NCBI RefSeq assembly: GCF_001552195.1
Contig: NZ_BCQS01000038.1
Coordinates: 1 to 54,030 of the forward strand
Source: Actinomadura latina NBRC 106108
GTDB lineage: Bacteria; Actinomycetota; Actinomycetes; Streptosporangiales; Streptosporangiaceae
Length of the DNA stretch: 54,030 nucleotides
Direction: 5' to 3'
The notes below the pieces were generated by a model, which was not told the origin of the DNA, searched no databases, and saw nothing but the letters and a program-made list of their open reading frames with translations. Of this stretch, positions 7,130 to 15,653 are shown piece after piece (the first letter of the stretch is position 1; every line of letters starts with the position of its first letter). Made by a program: the position numbers and the translations under genes.

Positions 7130-8080
7130 GTGCGGGTCTTCTCCATCCCGATGCGGACGCGGTTCCGCGGTGTGACGCGGCGGGAGGGGGCCCTGGTGCA
7201 GGGCCCCGCCGGCTGGGGGGAGTTCTCGCCGTTCGCCGAGTACGGCCCGGCCGAGTGCGCCCGCTGGCTGGCCGCCGCCCGGGAGGCCGCCCGCGACGGC
7301 TGGCCCGCGCCCGTCCGCGACCGGATCCCGGTGAACGTGACGATCCCGGCGGTGGACCCCGAGCGGGCGTTCGCGCTGACCAAGGAGTCCGGCTGCCGCA
7401 CCGCGAAGGTGAAGGTCGCCGAGCGCGGGCAGGGCGACGCCGACGACATGGCGCGGGTCGAGGCCGTCCGGGACGCGATCGGGGCGGACGGCCGGGTCCG
7501 GATCGACGTGAACGGCGGCTGGGACGTCGACCACGCCGCCCGGATGATCCGGGCGCTGGACCGGTGGGAGCTGGAGTACGCCGAGCAGCCCTGCGCGACG
7601 CTCGCGGAACTGGCGCTGGTGCGGCGCCGGGTGGACGTGCCGATCGCGGCGGACGAGTCGATCCGCCGCGCCGAGGACCCGCTGAAGGTGCGGGCGGCGG
7701 AGGCCGCCGACGTGGCGGTGCTGAAGGTGCAGCCGCTCGGCGGGGTCGCGGCGGCGCTGCGCGTCGCGGAGGCGTGCGGGCTGCCGGTGGTGGTGTCGAG
7801 CGCGGTGGAGACGTCGGTGGGGCTGGCGGCGGGCGTGGCGCTGGCCGCGGCGCTGCCGGAACTGCCGTACGCGTGCGGGCTGGGCACGCTTTCGCTGCTG
7901 GAGGGCGATGTCGTCGGTGATCCGCTGCGTCCGGTGGGGGGCGAGATCGAGGTGCGGCGCCCCGTGGTGGACGAGGAGGAGCTGGGCCGCTGGGAGGCGC
8001 CCGCCGGGGAGTGGCGGGCCCGGGCCCTGGCCGCGCAGGAGCACCTGGACGGCCCGAAGCTGATCGGGGCGGAGCGGTGA
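7130..8080 (+). CDS. menC: o-Succinylbenzoate synthase
   Basis: 316 residues, enolase superfamily. The GTG at 7130 is chosen because AGGGGG lies 7 nt upstream and the protein then begins at the conserved first strand (MRVFSIPMRTRFRG). The Lys of 'TAKVKVAE', the metal ligands in 'IDVNGGWD', 'YAEQP' and 'IAADESI', and the second catalytic Lys in 'VAVLKVQPLGG' are present, followed by 'VVSSAVETSVGLAAG'. It dehydrates SHCHC to o-succinylbenzoate. The stop overlaps the menD start (GTGA), so the two are coupled. Confidence 0.93.
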   Translation: MRVFSIPMRTRFRGVTRREGALVQGPAGWGEFSPFAEYGPAECARWLAAAREAARDGWPAPVRDRIPVNVTIPAVDPERAFALTKESGCRTAKVKVAERGQGDADDMARVEAVRDAIGADGRVRIDVNGGWDVDHAARMIRALDRWELEYAEQPCATLAELALVRRRVDVPIAADESIRRAEDPLKVRAAEAADVAVLKVQPLGGVAAALRVAEACGLPVVVSSAVETSVGLAAGVALAAALPELPYACGLGTLSLLEGDVVGDPLRPVGGEIEVRRPVVDEEELGRWEAPAGEWRARALAAQEHLDGPKLIGAER

Positions 8081-9744
8081 ACCCGGCGACCGCGCTCGCG
8101 GCCGTCATGGCCGACGAGCTGCTGCGTTGCGGGATGACCGACGCGGTGCTGGCGCCGGGGTCCCGGTCGGCGCCGCTGGCGCTGGCGCTGCAGGCCGCCG
8201 AGGAGTCGGGCCGGCTGCGGCTGCACGTGCGGATCGACGAGCGGTCCGCGTCGTTCCTCGGGCTCGGCCTGGCGAAGCGGTCGGGCCGCCCGGTGGCGCT
8301 GGTGTGCACGTCGGGGACGGCCGCGGCCAACTTCCACCCGGCGGTGATCGAGGCGCACGAGTCGGGTGTCCCGCTGATCGTGGTCACCGCTGACCGGCCG
8401 CCGGAGCTGCGCGGCACCGGCGCGAACCAGACGATCGACCAGGTGAAGCTGTACGGGACGGCGGTGCGGTGGAGCACCGAGGTCGGCGTGCCGGAGAACC
8501 GGCCCGGCATGGTGGCGTACTGGCGGTCGCTGGTCAGCCGCGCCTGGGGGATGGCGCAGGCGCCCTCACCGGGGCCGGTGCACGTCAACGCGGCGTTCCG
8601 CGAGCCGCTGATCCCGGACGGCGACGAGACGTGGTGCGAGCCCCTGGACGGCGACGCGACGGGCGCGTGGACGAGGGTGCGGCCGGCGACGCCGGGTTCG
8701 GTGCTGCACGTCCCGCCGACGCGCCGCGGCGTCCTGGTGGTGGGGGACGGGGCGTCGAACGTCAAGCGGTACGTGGCGGCGGCGTCGATGGCCGGGTGGC
8801 CCGTGCTGGCCGAGCCGAACGGCAACGCCCGCTACGGCGACCACGCCCTGTCGTCGCACCATTTCCTGCTGGGCGTCCCGGAGTTTGTGGAGCGGCACCG
8901 CCCCGAGGTGGTGGTGACGCTGGGCAAGCCGGGGCTGTCGCGCCCGCTGCTGTCGCTGCTGCGCCGCGCCGAGGAGCACATCGTCCTCGCCCCGGATCTG
9001 GCGCGTTGGCCCGACCCGGTGCGGTCGGCGACGCAGGTGGCGCCCGAGGTGGAGATCCCCGTGGTGTCGGGCGACGACGAGTGGCTGAAGTCGTGGCGGA
9101 CCGCGGACCTGGCCGCCGCGGAGGCGGTGGACGCGGTGCTGGACGCGGTGCCGGAGGTGAGCGAGCCGCGGCTGGCGCGCGACCTGGTGGCGGGGCTGCC
9201 GGGCGGGTCGCTGCTGTTCACGGCGGCGAGCATGCCGATCCGGGACCTGGACCAGGTGATGCGGCCGCGCCGCGGCATCCGGATCATGGCGAACCGGGGC
9301 GCGAGCGGCATTGACGGGCTGATCTCGACGGCGATGGGCGCGGCGCTGGCGCACAGCGGCCGCTCCTACGCCCTGCTGGGCGATCTGGCGTTCCTGCACG
9401 ACCAGAACGGGCTGATCGTCGGCCCGTACGACCGCAGCCCCGACCTGGCGGTCATCGTGGTGAACAACCAGGGAGGCGGGATCTTCTCGCTGCTGCCGCA
9501 GGCGGCGCTGCACGGCCCGTTCGAGCGCGTCTTCGGCACCCCGCACCAGGTGGACATCGAGGCGGTCGCCGCCGCGCACGGCGTCCCGTACCGGCGGCTG
9601 GAGGCCGCGGCGGACCTGCCGAAGACGATGGCGGGGGAGGGGCTGCGGATCATCGAGGCCCGCACCGACAGGGAGGCGAACGCGTCCCTGCACGCCGACC
9701 TCCGCAAGGCGGCCCAGGCCGCCGTCCGCGCCACCCTGTCCTGA
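8077..9744 (+). CDS. menD: SEPHCHC synthase (2-succinyl-5-enolpyruvyl-6-hydroxy-3-cyclohexene-1-carboxylate synthase)
   Basis: A 555-residue ThDP enzyme. The GTG at 8077 overlaps the menC stop and has GGGGCGGAG before it. The N-terminus 'APGSRSAPLALAL', 'RIDERSASFLGLGLAKRSGRPVALVCTSGTAAANFHPAVIEA' and 'TADRPPELRGTGANQTIDQ' are MenD hallmarks; the Glu in RIDERSA is the ThDP-activating residue. The C-terminal ThDP/Mg site is 'LLGDLAFLHDQNGL' and 'VVNNQGGGIFSLLPQ'. It adds succinic semialdehyde from 2-oxoglutarate to isochorismate. Its isochorismate supplier, menF, lies 6 kb downstream on the other strand. Last gene of the menBCD operon. Confidence 0.96.
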   Translation: MNPATALAAVMADELLRCGMTDAVLAPGSRSAPLALALQAAEESGRLRLHVRIDERSASFLGLGLAKRSGRPVALVCTSGTAAANFHPAVIEAHESGVPLIVVTADRPPELRGTGANQTIDQVKLYGTAVRWSTEVGVPENRPGMVAYWRSLVSRAWGMAQAPSPGPVHVNAAFREPLIPDGDETWCEPLDGDATGAWTRVRPATPGSVLHVPPTRRGVLVVGDGASNVKRYVAAASMAGWPVLAEPNGNARYGDHALSSHHFLLGVPEFVERHRPEVVVTLGKPGLSRPLLSLLRRAEEHIVLAPDLARWPDPVRSATQVAPEVEIPVVSGDDEWLKSWRTADLAAAEAVDAVLDAVPEVSEPRLARDLVAGLPGGSLLFTAASMPIRDLDQVMRPRRGIRIMANRGASGIDGLISTAMGAALAHSGRSYALLGDLAFLHDQNGLIVGPYDRSPDLAVIVVNNQGGGIFSLLPQAALHGPFERVFGTPHQVDIEAVAAAHGVPYRRLEAAADLPKTMAGEGLRIIEARTDREANASLHADLRKAAQAAVRATLS

Positions 9745-9792
9745 CCGAGGTCGCCTGCCGCAGCACCGTCGGCCGAATACTTCACCCCTCAA

Positions 9793-9805
9793 TTTACAAC
9801 GTAAA
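9793..9805. promoter_or_regulatory. TTTAC-N3-GTAAA palindrome between convergent genes
   Basis: TTTAC (9793-9797), AAC, GTAAA (9801-9805) lies in the 143-bp relatively AT-rich gap between the 3' ends of menD and the phosphatase gene. It matches the TTAC-N3-GTAA pattern at 4465 and 19959. Because both flanking genes end here, it is not an obvious promoter element. A TATACA sequence follows at about 9836. No small gene is supported. Confidence 0.35.
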
Positions 9806-9887
9806 GGCCGAGGGCTGGATCACTCCCCACCCCTCTATACAAACAACCCTCACCGACGCAAAAGCGCAGGCGGCGGGAGAGTGGGAT

Positions 9888-10691
9888 TCAGGGGGCGAGG
9901 AGGCGCTCGCGGAGGACTTCGGTGTCCTCGGGGGTCCAGCCGTGACCGGCGAGCCAGCCGAGCGTCCCGCCGAACTCCTCGTCGACGCGGGCGAGGAGCT
10001 TCTCCATGAGGGCGGCGTGCGGCCGGTGGGAGTCGGCCGGGCGGGAGTCGAGGTCGGCGGCGTAGGTGTCGCTGGCCCGCAGCCGGCGCAGGACGGCCTC
10101 CAGGCGTTCGCCGGTCTGGGCGTAGTCGGCGACGATCGCCTCACGGGTGACGCCTGCGACGTCGAGTGCGAGGGCGCAGACCACCCCGGTGCGGTCCTTG
10201 CCGGCCGCACAGTGCACCAGTGAGGAGCCGTCGGTGCGGGTCATGACGCGCAGGGCGGCGACGATGGAGTCGCCGCGGTCGGTGAGGTAGCCGAGGTAGT
10301 GGCCGGTCGAGCGGTCGTTCTGCCAGGGCAGCGCCCTTTCGACGTCCACGGCGTCCACGGCGTCCACGAGGTCCCCGGTGTCGGCGGCGACGTCGGTGTG
10401 GCGGCCGCCCTCGGCGAACAGCGACAGCTGGTGGACGGTCACGGTCGGTATACGGGTGAGGGGTCCGGGGCCTTCGAGCCGCACCTCGGCGTCGCTGCGC
10501 AGGTCGATGACGTTCTTCAGCGCGTAGTCGTCGAGGAGGACGCGGACGTCGGCGACGGAGAGGTCCTGGAGGTTGTCGGAGCGGAGTACGCGGCCCCATC
10601 GGGTGGTCCGTCCGTCGGCCGCGGGGAGTCCGCCGAGGTCCCGGGCGTTGACTGCTCCGTCCAGTTCGATCCACCGCGCGCCGTCGTCCAT
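9888..10691 (-). CDS. Tyrosine-protein phosphatase (Y_phosphatase3/PtpB-like)
   Basis: 267 residues. The N-terminal 'LDGAVNARDLGGLPAADGRTTRWGRVLRSDNL' and the P-loop 'VHCAAGKDRTGVV' (Cys161 nucleophile, Arg167) define the PtpB/IphP-type tyrosine phosphatases, which act on phosphotyrosine and sometimes on phosphoinositides. The Asp in the CAAGKDRT loop is typical of this subgroup. No signal peptide is seen, so it is probably cytoplasmic. The -10 TAAGGT (10700-10705) ends 8 nt before the ATG, so the mRNA is likely leaderless. It converges on menD; the substrate is unknown. Confidence 0.9.
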   Translation of the reverse strand: MDDGARWIELDGAVNARDLGGLPAADGRTTRWGRVLRSDNLQDLSVADVRVLLDDYALKNVIDLRSDAEVRLEGPGPLTRIPTVTVHQLSLFAEGGRHTDVAADTGDLVDAVDAVDVERALPWQNDRSTGHYLGYLTDRGDSIVAALRVMTRTDGSSLVHCAAGKDRTGVVCALALDVAGVTREAIVADYAQTGERLEAVLRRLRASDTYAADLDSRPADSHRPHAALMEKLLARVDEEFGGTLGWLAGHGWTPEDTEVLRERLLAP

Positions 10692-10852
10692 GACTTGTGA
10701 CCTTATAGGGCGGCGGTGGCCGGTCTTTTACGCAGGGTCCCGTCCGGAATGTGCCCTGGGGGAATGACATGTGGGGGCGGGGACCGGGACCTGGGAGCCA
10801 GGGCGGAGTTGGCTCCGCAGCGGGGCGACCCGGCGGTCTCACGCTCCGTAGC

Positions 10853-10881
10853 GTTCAAGCAGTCGGTTTCCCTGCTCGAAC
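10853..10881 (+). promoter_or_regulatory. Inverted repeat in the desaturase leader
   Basis: GTTCAAGCAG (10853-10862) and CTGCTCGAAC (10872-10881) pair at 9 of 10 positions around a 9-bp spacer. The repeat ends against the ribosome binding site CTGGAGG. A second repeat, GGAGCCA (10794-10800) with TGGCTCC (10810-10816), lies upstream. They could be an operator for a lipid-responsive repressor or an RNA hairpin hiding the ribosome site. Confidence 0.5.
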
Positions 10882-10891
10882 TGGAGGCTTC

Positions 10892-11932
10892 ATGCCCGCG
10901 ACGCTGCACGCCCCCTCGCCGTCGTCCCGAACGTCCGGGAGGCCGGCCGGCAGTGATTTCGCCCCGCTGGCGAGGCGGGTGCGCGAGAGCGGGCTGCTGG
11001 ATCGCCGCCGCGGCTACTACACGCGGGCGATCGGGGTGAACCTGGCCGCGACCGCCGCGGTGTGGGGCGCGGTCGCGTGGGCGGGCGGCAGCTGGTGGAC
11101 GGTCCTGCTCGGCGTTCCCCTCGCCGTCCTGTCGGCGCGGCTGGGGTTCCTGGGGCATGACGCGGGGCACCGGCAGATCGCGCGGAGCGCCCGGGCGAAC
11201 CGGTGGCTGGGGCTCCTGCTGGGCAACCTGCTGCTGGGGATGGGGCACGGGTGGTGGAACGACAAGCACAACCGGCATCACGCCAACCCGAACCATGTGG
11301 GCAAGGATCCCGATGTCGGGGAGGGTGTGCTGGCGTGGACGCAGGAGCAGGCCGGCCGGAAGCGGGGTGTGCTGCGGTGGGTGGCGCGGCATCAGGCGGC
11401 GCTGTTCTTCCCGCTGCTGACGCTGGAGGGCGTCAATCTGAAGGTGGGGAGCCTGCTGTTCCTGCGCGGCCGGTCCCGGCGCGACCAGGTGGTGGAGGGC
11501 GGTCTGCTGCTGGCGCACGCGGCCGGGTATCTGGCGCTGGCGTTCGCGCTGCTGCCGGTGCCGCAGGCGGTGGCGCTGATCGCGGTGCAGCACGCGCTGT
11601 TCGGTGTGCATCTGGGGGCGGTGTTCGCGCCGAACCACAAGGGGATGGCGATGCCGGAGCCGGGTGAGCGGTGGGGGCATCTGCGGCGGCAGGTGCTGAC
11701 GTCGCGGAACGTGCGGGGCGGGGTGTTCACCGACTGGCTGATGGGCGGGCTGAACTACCAGATCGAGCATCACCTGTTCCCGGGGATCCCGCGGTGCAGC
11801 CTGCGGCGGGTGCGGCCGCTGGTGATGGAGCACTGCGCTGCGGTGGGCGTCCCGTACACCGAGACGGGTCTGGTGGCGTCGTACCGGCAGGCTCTTGGTC
11901 ACATGCGGGAGATCGGGGAGCCGCTGCGGTAG
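10892..11932 (+). CDS. Membrane fatty acid desaturase
   Basis: 346 residues from the ATG at 10892, 4 nt after CTGGAGG. Upstream in-frame starts exist but only add low-complexity residues. Three histidine boxes of the di-iron membrane desaturases are intact: HDAGH (89-93), HNRHH (126-130) and QIEHH (290-294), with hydrophobic pairs between them and 'HLGAVFAPNHKGMAMP'. The family (DesA3 and plant/cyanobacterial front-end-like enzymes) puts double bonds into acyl chains using O2 and electrons from a ferredoxin-type partner. No reductase gene is adjacent. The nei-type gene follows after 22 bp but has its own promoter. Confidence 0.9.
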   Translation: MPATLHAPSPSSRTSGRPAGSDFAPLARRVRESGLLDRRRGYYTRAIGVNLAATAAVWGAVAWAGGSWWTVLLGVPLAVLSARLGFLGHDAGHRQIARSARANRWLGLLLGNLLLGMGHGWWNDKHNRHHANPNHVGKDPDVGEGVLAWTQEQAGRKRGVLRWVARHQAALFFPLLTLEGVNLKVGSLLFLRGRSRRDQVVEGGLLLAHAAGYLALAFALLPVPQAVALIAVQHALFGVHLGAVFAPNHKGMAMPEPGERWGHLRRQVLTSRNVRGGVFTDWLMGGLNYQIEHHLFPGIPRCSLRRVRPLVMEHCAAVGVPYTETGLVASYRQALGHMREIGEPLR

Positions 11933-11954
11933 TGCCGGGGCTATGCTCCGGGCC

Positions 11955-12773
11955 ATGCCCGAGGGACACACGATTCATCGCCTGGCCGCCGAGCATCAGC
12001 GGATGTTCGGCGGCCTCGCCGTCGCGGCCACGAGCCCGCAGGGGCGGTTCGCCGAGGGGGCGCGGCGGCTGGACGGGCGGGTGCTGGCGGATGCGGACGC
12101 GCACGGCAAGCATCTGCTGCTGGGGTTCGACGACGACCTGACGTTGCACGTCCATCTGGGGATCTACGGGCGGTTCGGGTTCGGTGCGCTGCCGGCGCCG
12201 GCGCCGGTGGGGCTGGTGCGGTTGCGGATGGTGGGCGGGGAGCATTTCGCGGATCTGCGGGGTCCGAACACGTGCGAGGTGCTGGAGCCGGGCGAGGTGA
12301 AGCTGCTGCGGGACCGGCTGGGGCCGGATCCGCTGCGGGCCGACGCCGATCCGGGGGTGGCGTGGCGGCGGGTCGGCCGGTCGCGGACGCCGATCGCGGT
12401 GCTGCTGATGGATCAGTCGGTGGTGGCGGGGCCGGGGAACATCTACCGGGCGGAGGTGCTGTTCCGGCAGGGGATCGATCCGCGGTTGCCGGGGCGGCGG
12501 CTGTCGGCGGGGCAGTGGGCGGGGATCTGGGACGATCTGGTGCTCCTGATGGCGGAGGGTGTGCGGGTGGGGCGGATCGACACGGTCCGTCCGGAGCACA
12601 CGCCGGAGGCGATGGGGCGTCCGCCGCGTGTGGACGATCATGGTGGTGAGGTGTACGTGTACCGGCGTGCGGGGTTGCCGTGCCTGGTGTGCGGGACGCC
12701 GGTGGCGGCGGCGGAGGTGGCGTCGCGGAACCTGTTCTGGTGTCCGGGGTGCCAGCCGTCCGCCGCGGGGTGA
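11955..12773 (+). CDS. Fpg/Nei-family DNA glycosylase (endonuclease VIII-like)
   Basis: 272 residues starting MPEGHTIHRL. The start is fixed because Pro2 and Glu3 are the catalytic residues of the family after Met removal. The H2TH region 'VVAGPGNIYRAEVLFRQGIDP' and the C-terminal zinc finger, CLVC and CPGC around the strand 'ASRNLFW', are complete. It removes oxidised bases and cuts the strand by beta,delta-elimination. The 'TIHRLA' start places it with the actinobacterial Nei group rather than MutM. TATGCT at 11942-11947 stands 7 nt before the ATG, so it has its own leaderless promoter in the short gap after the desaturase gene. Confidence 0.92.
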   Translation: MPEGHTIHRLAAEHQRMFGGLAVAATSPQGRFAEGARRLDGRVLADADAHGKHLLLGFDDDLTLHVHLGIYGRFGFGALPAPAPVGLVRLRMVGGEHFADLRGPNTCEVLEPGEVKLLRDRLGPDPLRADADPGVAWRRVGRSRTPIAVLLMDQSVVAGPGNIYRAEVLFRQGIDPRLPGRRLSAGQWAGIWDDLVLLMAEGVRVGRIDTVRPEHTPEAMGRPPRVDDHGGEVYVYRRAGLPCLVCGTPVAAAEVASRNLFWCPGCQPSAAG

Positions 12774-12796
12774 GGCCGGGCGGGTGAGGGGCCCGG

Positions 12797-14047
12797 TCAG
12801 GAGATCGTGGGTGTGGGGCCGGTGTCGCCGGTGTGGACGGGCCTGGCGATGACGGGGACGTCGTCGTCGGTCTGGGGGGCGCGGCGCTGTGCGCGGCGGG
12901 ACCGCAGGCGGGCGGTGAGGGGTTCGGTGCCGCGGGCGAGGACGGGTCCGGCGACGGCGAGGATGAGGACGTAGGCGGCGGCGAGGGGGCCGAGGCGGGG
13001 GTTGGTGCCGGCGCTGACGGCGAGGCCGGCGATGACGATGTTGAATTCGCCGCGGGGGACGAGGGCGGCGCCGGCGCGGAGGCGTCCGGTGGTGGCGACG
13101 CCGGCGCGGCGGGCGGCGATCCAGCCGGTGCCCATCTTGGTGAGGATGCCGGCGGCGGCGAGGAGTGCGGCGATGCCGAGGACGGGTGGGAGGTCGCCGG
13201 GGTCGGTGTGGAGGCCGAAGAAGACGAAGAAGACGGCGGCGAAGAGGTCGCGGAGGGGTGCGAGGAGTTTCTGGGCGGTGTGGGCGAGGGTGCCGGACAG
13301 GGCGATGCCGACGAGGAAGGCGCCGACGGCGGCGGAGACCTGGAGTTGCTGGGCGATGCCGGCGACGAGGAGGGTGAGGCCGAGGACTTTGAGGAGGAGG
13401 ACTTCTTCGCTGGGGCTGGCGACGAAGCGTTCGACGAGTTTTCCGTGGCGGAGGGCGATGAAGAGGATGACGGTGATGGTGGCGGCGGCGATGCCGAGGG
13501 CGGCGGCGCCGCCGAGGAGTCCGGCGCCGGCGAGCAGTGCGGTGAGGATGGGCAGGTAGGCGGCCATGGCGAGGTCTTCGAAGACGAGGACCGACAGCAG
13601 GGCGGGGGTTTCGCGGTTGCCGATCCAGCCGAGGTCGCCGATGACTTTGGCGGTGATTCCGGAGGAGGTGACGTAGGTGATGCCGCCCATGGCGACGGCG
13701 GCGACGGGGCCCCAGCCGAGGAGGAGGGCGACGGCGACGCCGGGGGTGGCGTTGAGGGCGAGGTCGGCGAGTCCGGTGGGTGCGGAGGTGCGGAGGGTGC
13801 CGACGAGTTCGCTGGCGGTGTATTCGAGGCCGAGGGTGAACAGCAGGAGGATGACGCCGACTTCGGCGCCGATGGAGACGAATTCTTCGCTGGTGGTGAG
13901 GGGGAGGATGCCGCCGGAGCCGAAGGCGAGGCCGGCGATGAGGTAGAGGGGGATGGGGGAGATCGAGAAGCGGACGGAGACGGCGCCGAGGAGTCCGAGG
14001 GCGAGGATGATGGCGCCGAGTTCGATGAGTTGGACGGCTGAGTGCAT
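12797..14047 (-). CDS. K+/H+ antiporter, transmembrane subunit (KhtU-like, CPA2 family)
   Basis: 416 residues with about twelve hydrophobic segments and a polar tail from about residue 375. CPA2 features include 'LTLGLEYTASELVGTLR', 'GITYVTSSGITAKVIGDLGW', 'LVFEDLAMAAYLPIL' (conserved Asp) and 'LVPRGEFNIVIAGLA'. The segment 'VFFVFFGLHTDP' replaces the more usual FF(V/I)xxG. The short TrkA_C protein encoded 6 bp upstream is the regulatory subunit, as in Bacillus subtilis KhtTU. Together they would export K+ in exchange for H+ for pH and osmotic balance. The coding strand is strongly C-rich. Confidence 0.88.
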   Translation of the reverse strand: MHSAVQLIELGAIILALGLLGAVSVRFSISPIPLYLIAGLAFGSGGILPLTTSEEFVSIGAEVGVILLLFTLGLEYTASELVGTLRTSAPTGLADLALNATPGVAVALLLGWGPVAAVAMGGITYVTSSGITAKVIGDLGWIGNRETPALLSVLVFEDLAMAAYLPILTALLAGAGLLGGAAALGIAAATITVILFIALRHGKLVERFVASPSEEVLLLKVLGLTLLVAGIAQQLQVSAAVGAFLVGIALSGTLAHTAQKLLAPLRDLFAAVFFVFFGLHTDPGDLPPVLGIAALLAAAGILTKMGTGWIAARRAGVATTGRLRAGAALVPRGEFNIVIAGLAVSAGTNPRLGPLAAAYVLILAVAGPVLARGTEPLTARLRSRRAQRRAPQTDDDVPVIARPVHTGDTGPTPTIS

Positions 14048-14053
14048 GCGCGG

Positions 14054-14536
14054 TCAGCCGTTGGCGAGGATCTGGGCGACGGCCGCGGTGCCCTCTCCGG
14101 TGCCGACGACGACGATGATGTCGCCGGCGGTGAAGACGAAGTCGGGGCGGGGGCTGGCGAGGACCTGTCCGTCGCGGACGACGGCGACGATGGAGGCGCC
14201 GGTGCGGGTGCGGGCGCGGGTGTCGGCGAGGGGGCGTCCGTCGTAGGGGGAGCCTGCGGCGATGGGGTACTGCTCGGTGACGAGGCCTTCGACCTGGCGG
14301 TGGAGTTCGGCGAGGTGTTCGACGATGCGGCCGGTGCCGAGGAGTTCGGCGATGGCGTTGGCCTCTTCGGCGGTGAGGGCGACGGTGGCGATGCAGCTGT
14401 CGGGGTCTTCTTTGTCGTAGATGACCAGGTCGCGGCGGCCGGTGCGGTGGGAGATGACGCCGAGTTGGCGGCCGCGTCCGGTGGTCATGACGTGCTGCAG
14501 GCCGATTCCGGGCAAAGCGGTCCGTTCGATGTCCAC
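14054..14536 (-). CDS. K+/H+ antiporter regulatory subunit (KhtT-like, TrkA_C domain)
   Basis: 160 residues from a GTG start (14534-14536) with GGAGGACG 8-9 nt upstream. The N-terminal part 'TALPGIGLQHVMTTGRGRQLGVISHRTGRRDLVIYDKEDPD' is characteristic of KhtT-type subunits. Residues about 85-160 form the RCK_C/TrkA_C domain ending 'FVFTAGDIIVVVGTGEG', known to bind nucleotides and gate the antiporter. It precedes the membrane subunit with a 6-bp gap, so the pair is one operon. Confidence 0.88.
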   Translation of the reverse strand: MDIERTALPGIGLQHVMTTGRGRQLGVISHRTGRRDLVIYDKEDPDSCIATVALTAEEANAIAELLGTGRIVEHLAELHRQVEGLVTEQYPIAAGSPYDGRPLADTRARTRTGASIVAVVRDGQVLASPRPDFVFTAGDIIVVVGTGEGTAAVAQILANG

Positions 14537-14624
14537 GGTGCTTCGTCCTCCGTCTCGCTGTGCTGGGGTTGTACATGACCGTACCGGGCGCCGCGGGGTG
14601 CGGGAGGCGCGGGTGCGGGGGTCG

Positions 14625-15623
14625 TTACCGCAGTTGGGTGGGGGTGTAGCGGGCGGCGAGTGCGTGGACGGTCGCGGTGATCATGTCGCGGAGTCCGGGC
14701 GGGGCGAGGACTTCGGCGTCGGCGCCGAGTTTGAGGAATTCGACGTGGGCGTGGCGGACGGATTCGATGGGGAGGGTGGCTTGGACCCATCCGTCGGGGT
14801 CGGGGGTGGTGGCGGTGTCGAGGGCGGCTCGGGCCATGGCGGGTGGGAGCAGGATCTGGGCGCGGGTGAGGCCGTCGGGGGAGAGGCGGACGGTGGCGTG
14901 CTCGGGGTAGGAGTCGGCTTCGAAGCGTTGGGTGTAGTCGGCCCAGTGGGCGGCGAGGTCGAAGCCGTCGGGGCGGTCGAAGTGCTCGGGCAGGACGGTG
15001 AGGGTGAGGACGCGTGAGATGCGGTAGGTGCGGGGTGTGTCGGCCGGGTCGCGGCGGGCGGGGTGGGCGATGAGGTACCAGGATCCGGCTTTGAGGACGA
15101 CGCCGAGGGGTTCGAGGGTGCGGGTGACCTGCTGGGGGTGGCGCCAGCGGCGGTAGAGGATCTCGATGCGGTGCTGGTTCCAGACGGCGTCGGCGATGGC
15201 GTGCAGGTGGGGGACGTCGTCGGGGGTGCGGAACCAGCCGGGTGCGTCGAGGTGGAAGCGTTCGCGGATGCGGGTGGCGCGGTTGCGCAGGCTGGGCGGG
15301 AGGGCGGCGAGGAGTTTGAGTTCGGCGGCGAGGACGTCGCCGAGGCCGAGCTGGGTGGCGGGGCCGGGGAGGCCGGACAGGGGGAGGGAGGCGGCTTCGG
15401 TTTCGGTGAGGCCGGTGAGGCGGGTGCGGTAGCCGCCGAGGAGGCGGTATCCGCCGTCGGGGCCGCGGTCGGCGTAGACGGGGACGCCGGCGGCGCTGAG
15501 GGATTCGACGTCGCGGTAGACGGTGCGGACGGACACGTGGAGTTCGGCGGCGAGTTCGCGTGCGGTCATGCGCTCCCGGGCCTGCAGGAGCAGCAGGAGG
15601 GACAGGAGCCGGCTCGCGCGCAT
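14625..15623 (-). CDS. WYL-domain transcriptional regulator (YafY type)
   Basis: 332 residues. The N-terminal helix-turn-helix is 'RMTARELAAELHVSVRTVYRDVESLSAAGVPVYADRGPDGGYRLLGGY'. The WYL domain follows at about residues 135-225 ('IADAVWNQHRIEILYRRW', 'LEPLGVVLKAGSWYLIAHP', 'RTYRISRVLTLTVL') and then a WCX C-terminal extension. Such proteins sense small ligands or single-stranded DNA. It starts 30 bp after the menF stop on the same strand and may be co-transcribed with menF. Whether it controls menaquinone genes is not shown. Confidence 0.9.
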   Translation of the reverse strand: MRASRLLSLLLLLQARERMTARELAAELHVSVRTVYRDVESLSAAGVPVYADRGPDGGYRLLGGYRTRLTGLTETEAASLPLSGLPGPATQLGLGDVLAAELKLLAALPPSLRNRATRIRERFHLDAPGWFRTPDDVPHLHAIADAVWNQHRIEILYRRWRHPQQVTRTLEPLGVVLKAGSWYLIAHPARRDPADTPRTYRISRVLTLTVLPEHFDRPDGFDLAAHWADYTQRFEADSYPEHATVRLSPDGLTRAQILLPPAMARAALDTATTPDPDGWVQATLPIESVRHAHVEFLKLGADAEVLAPPGLRDMITATVHALAARYTPTQLR

Positions 15624-15653
15624 CGTCCCAGTGTGCCGGGTGGGGAGGGTCGC

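Noticed and set aside
12833..14041. A 402-codon plus-strand frame rich in Gly, Glu and Asp.
   Set aside because: It is the antisense shadow of the antiporter gene, whose membrane helices and family motifs are clear.
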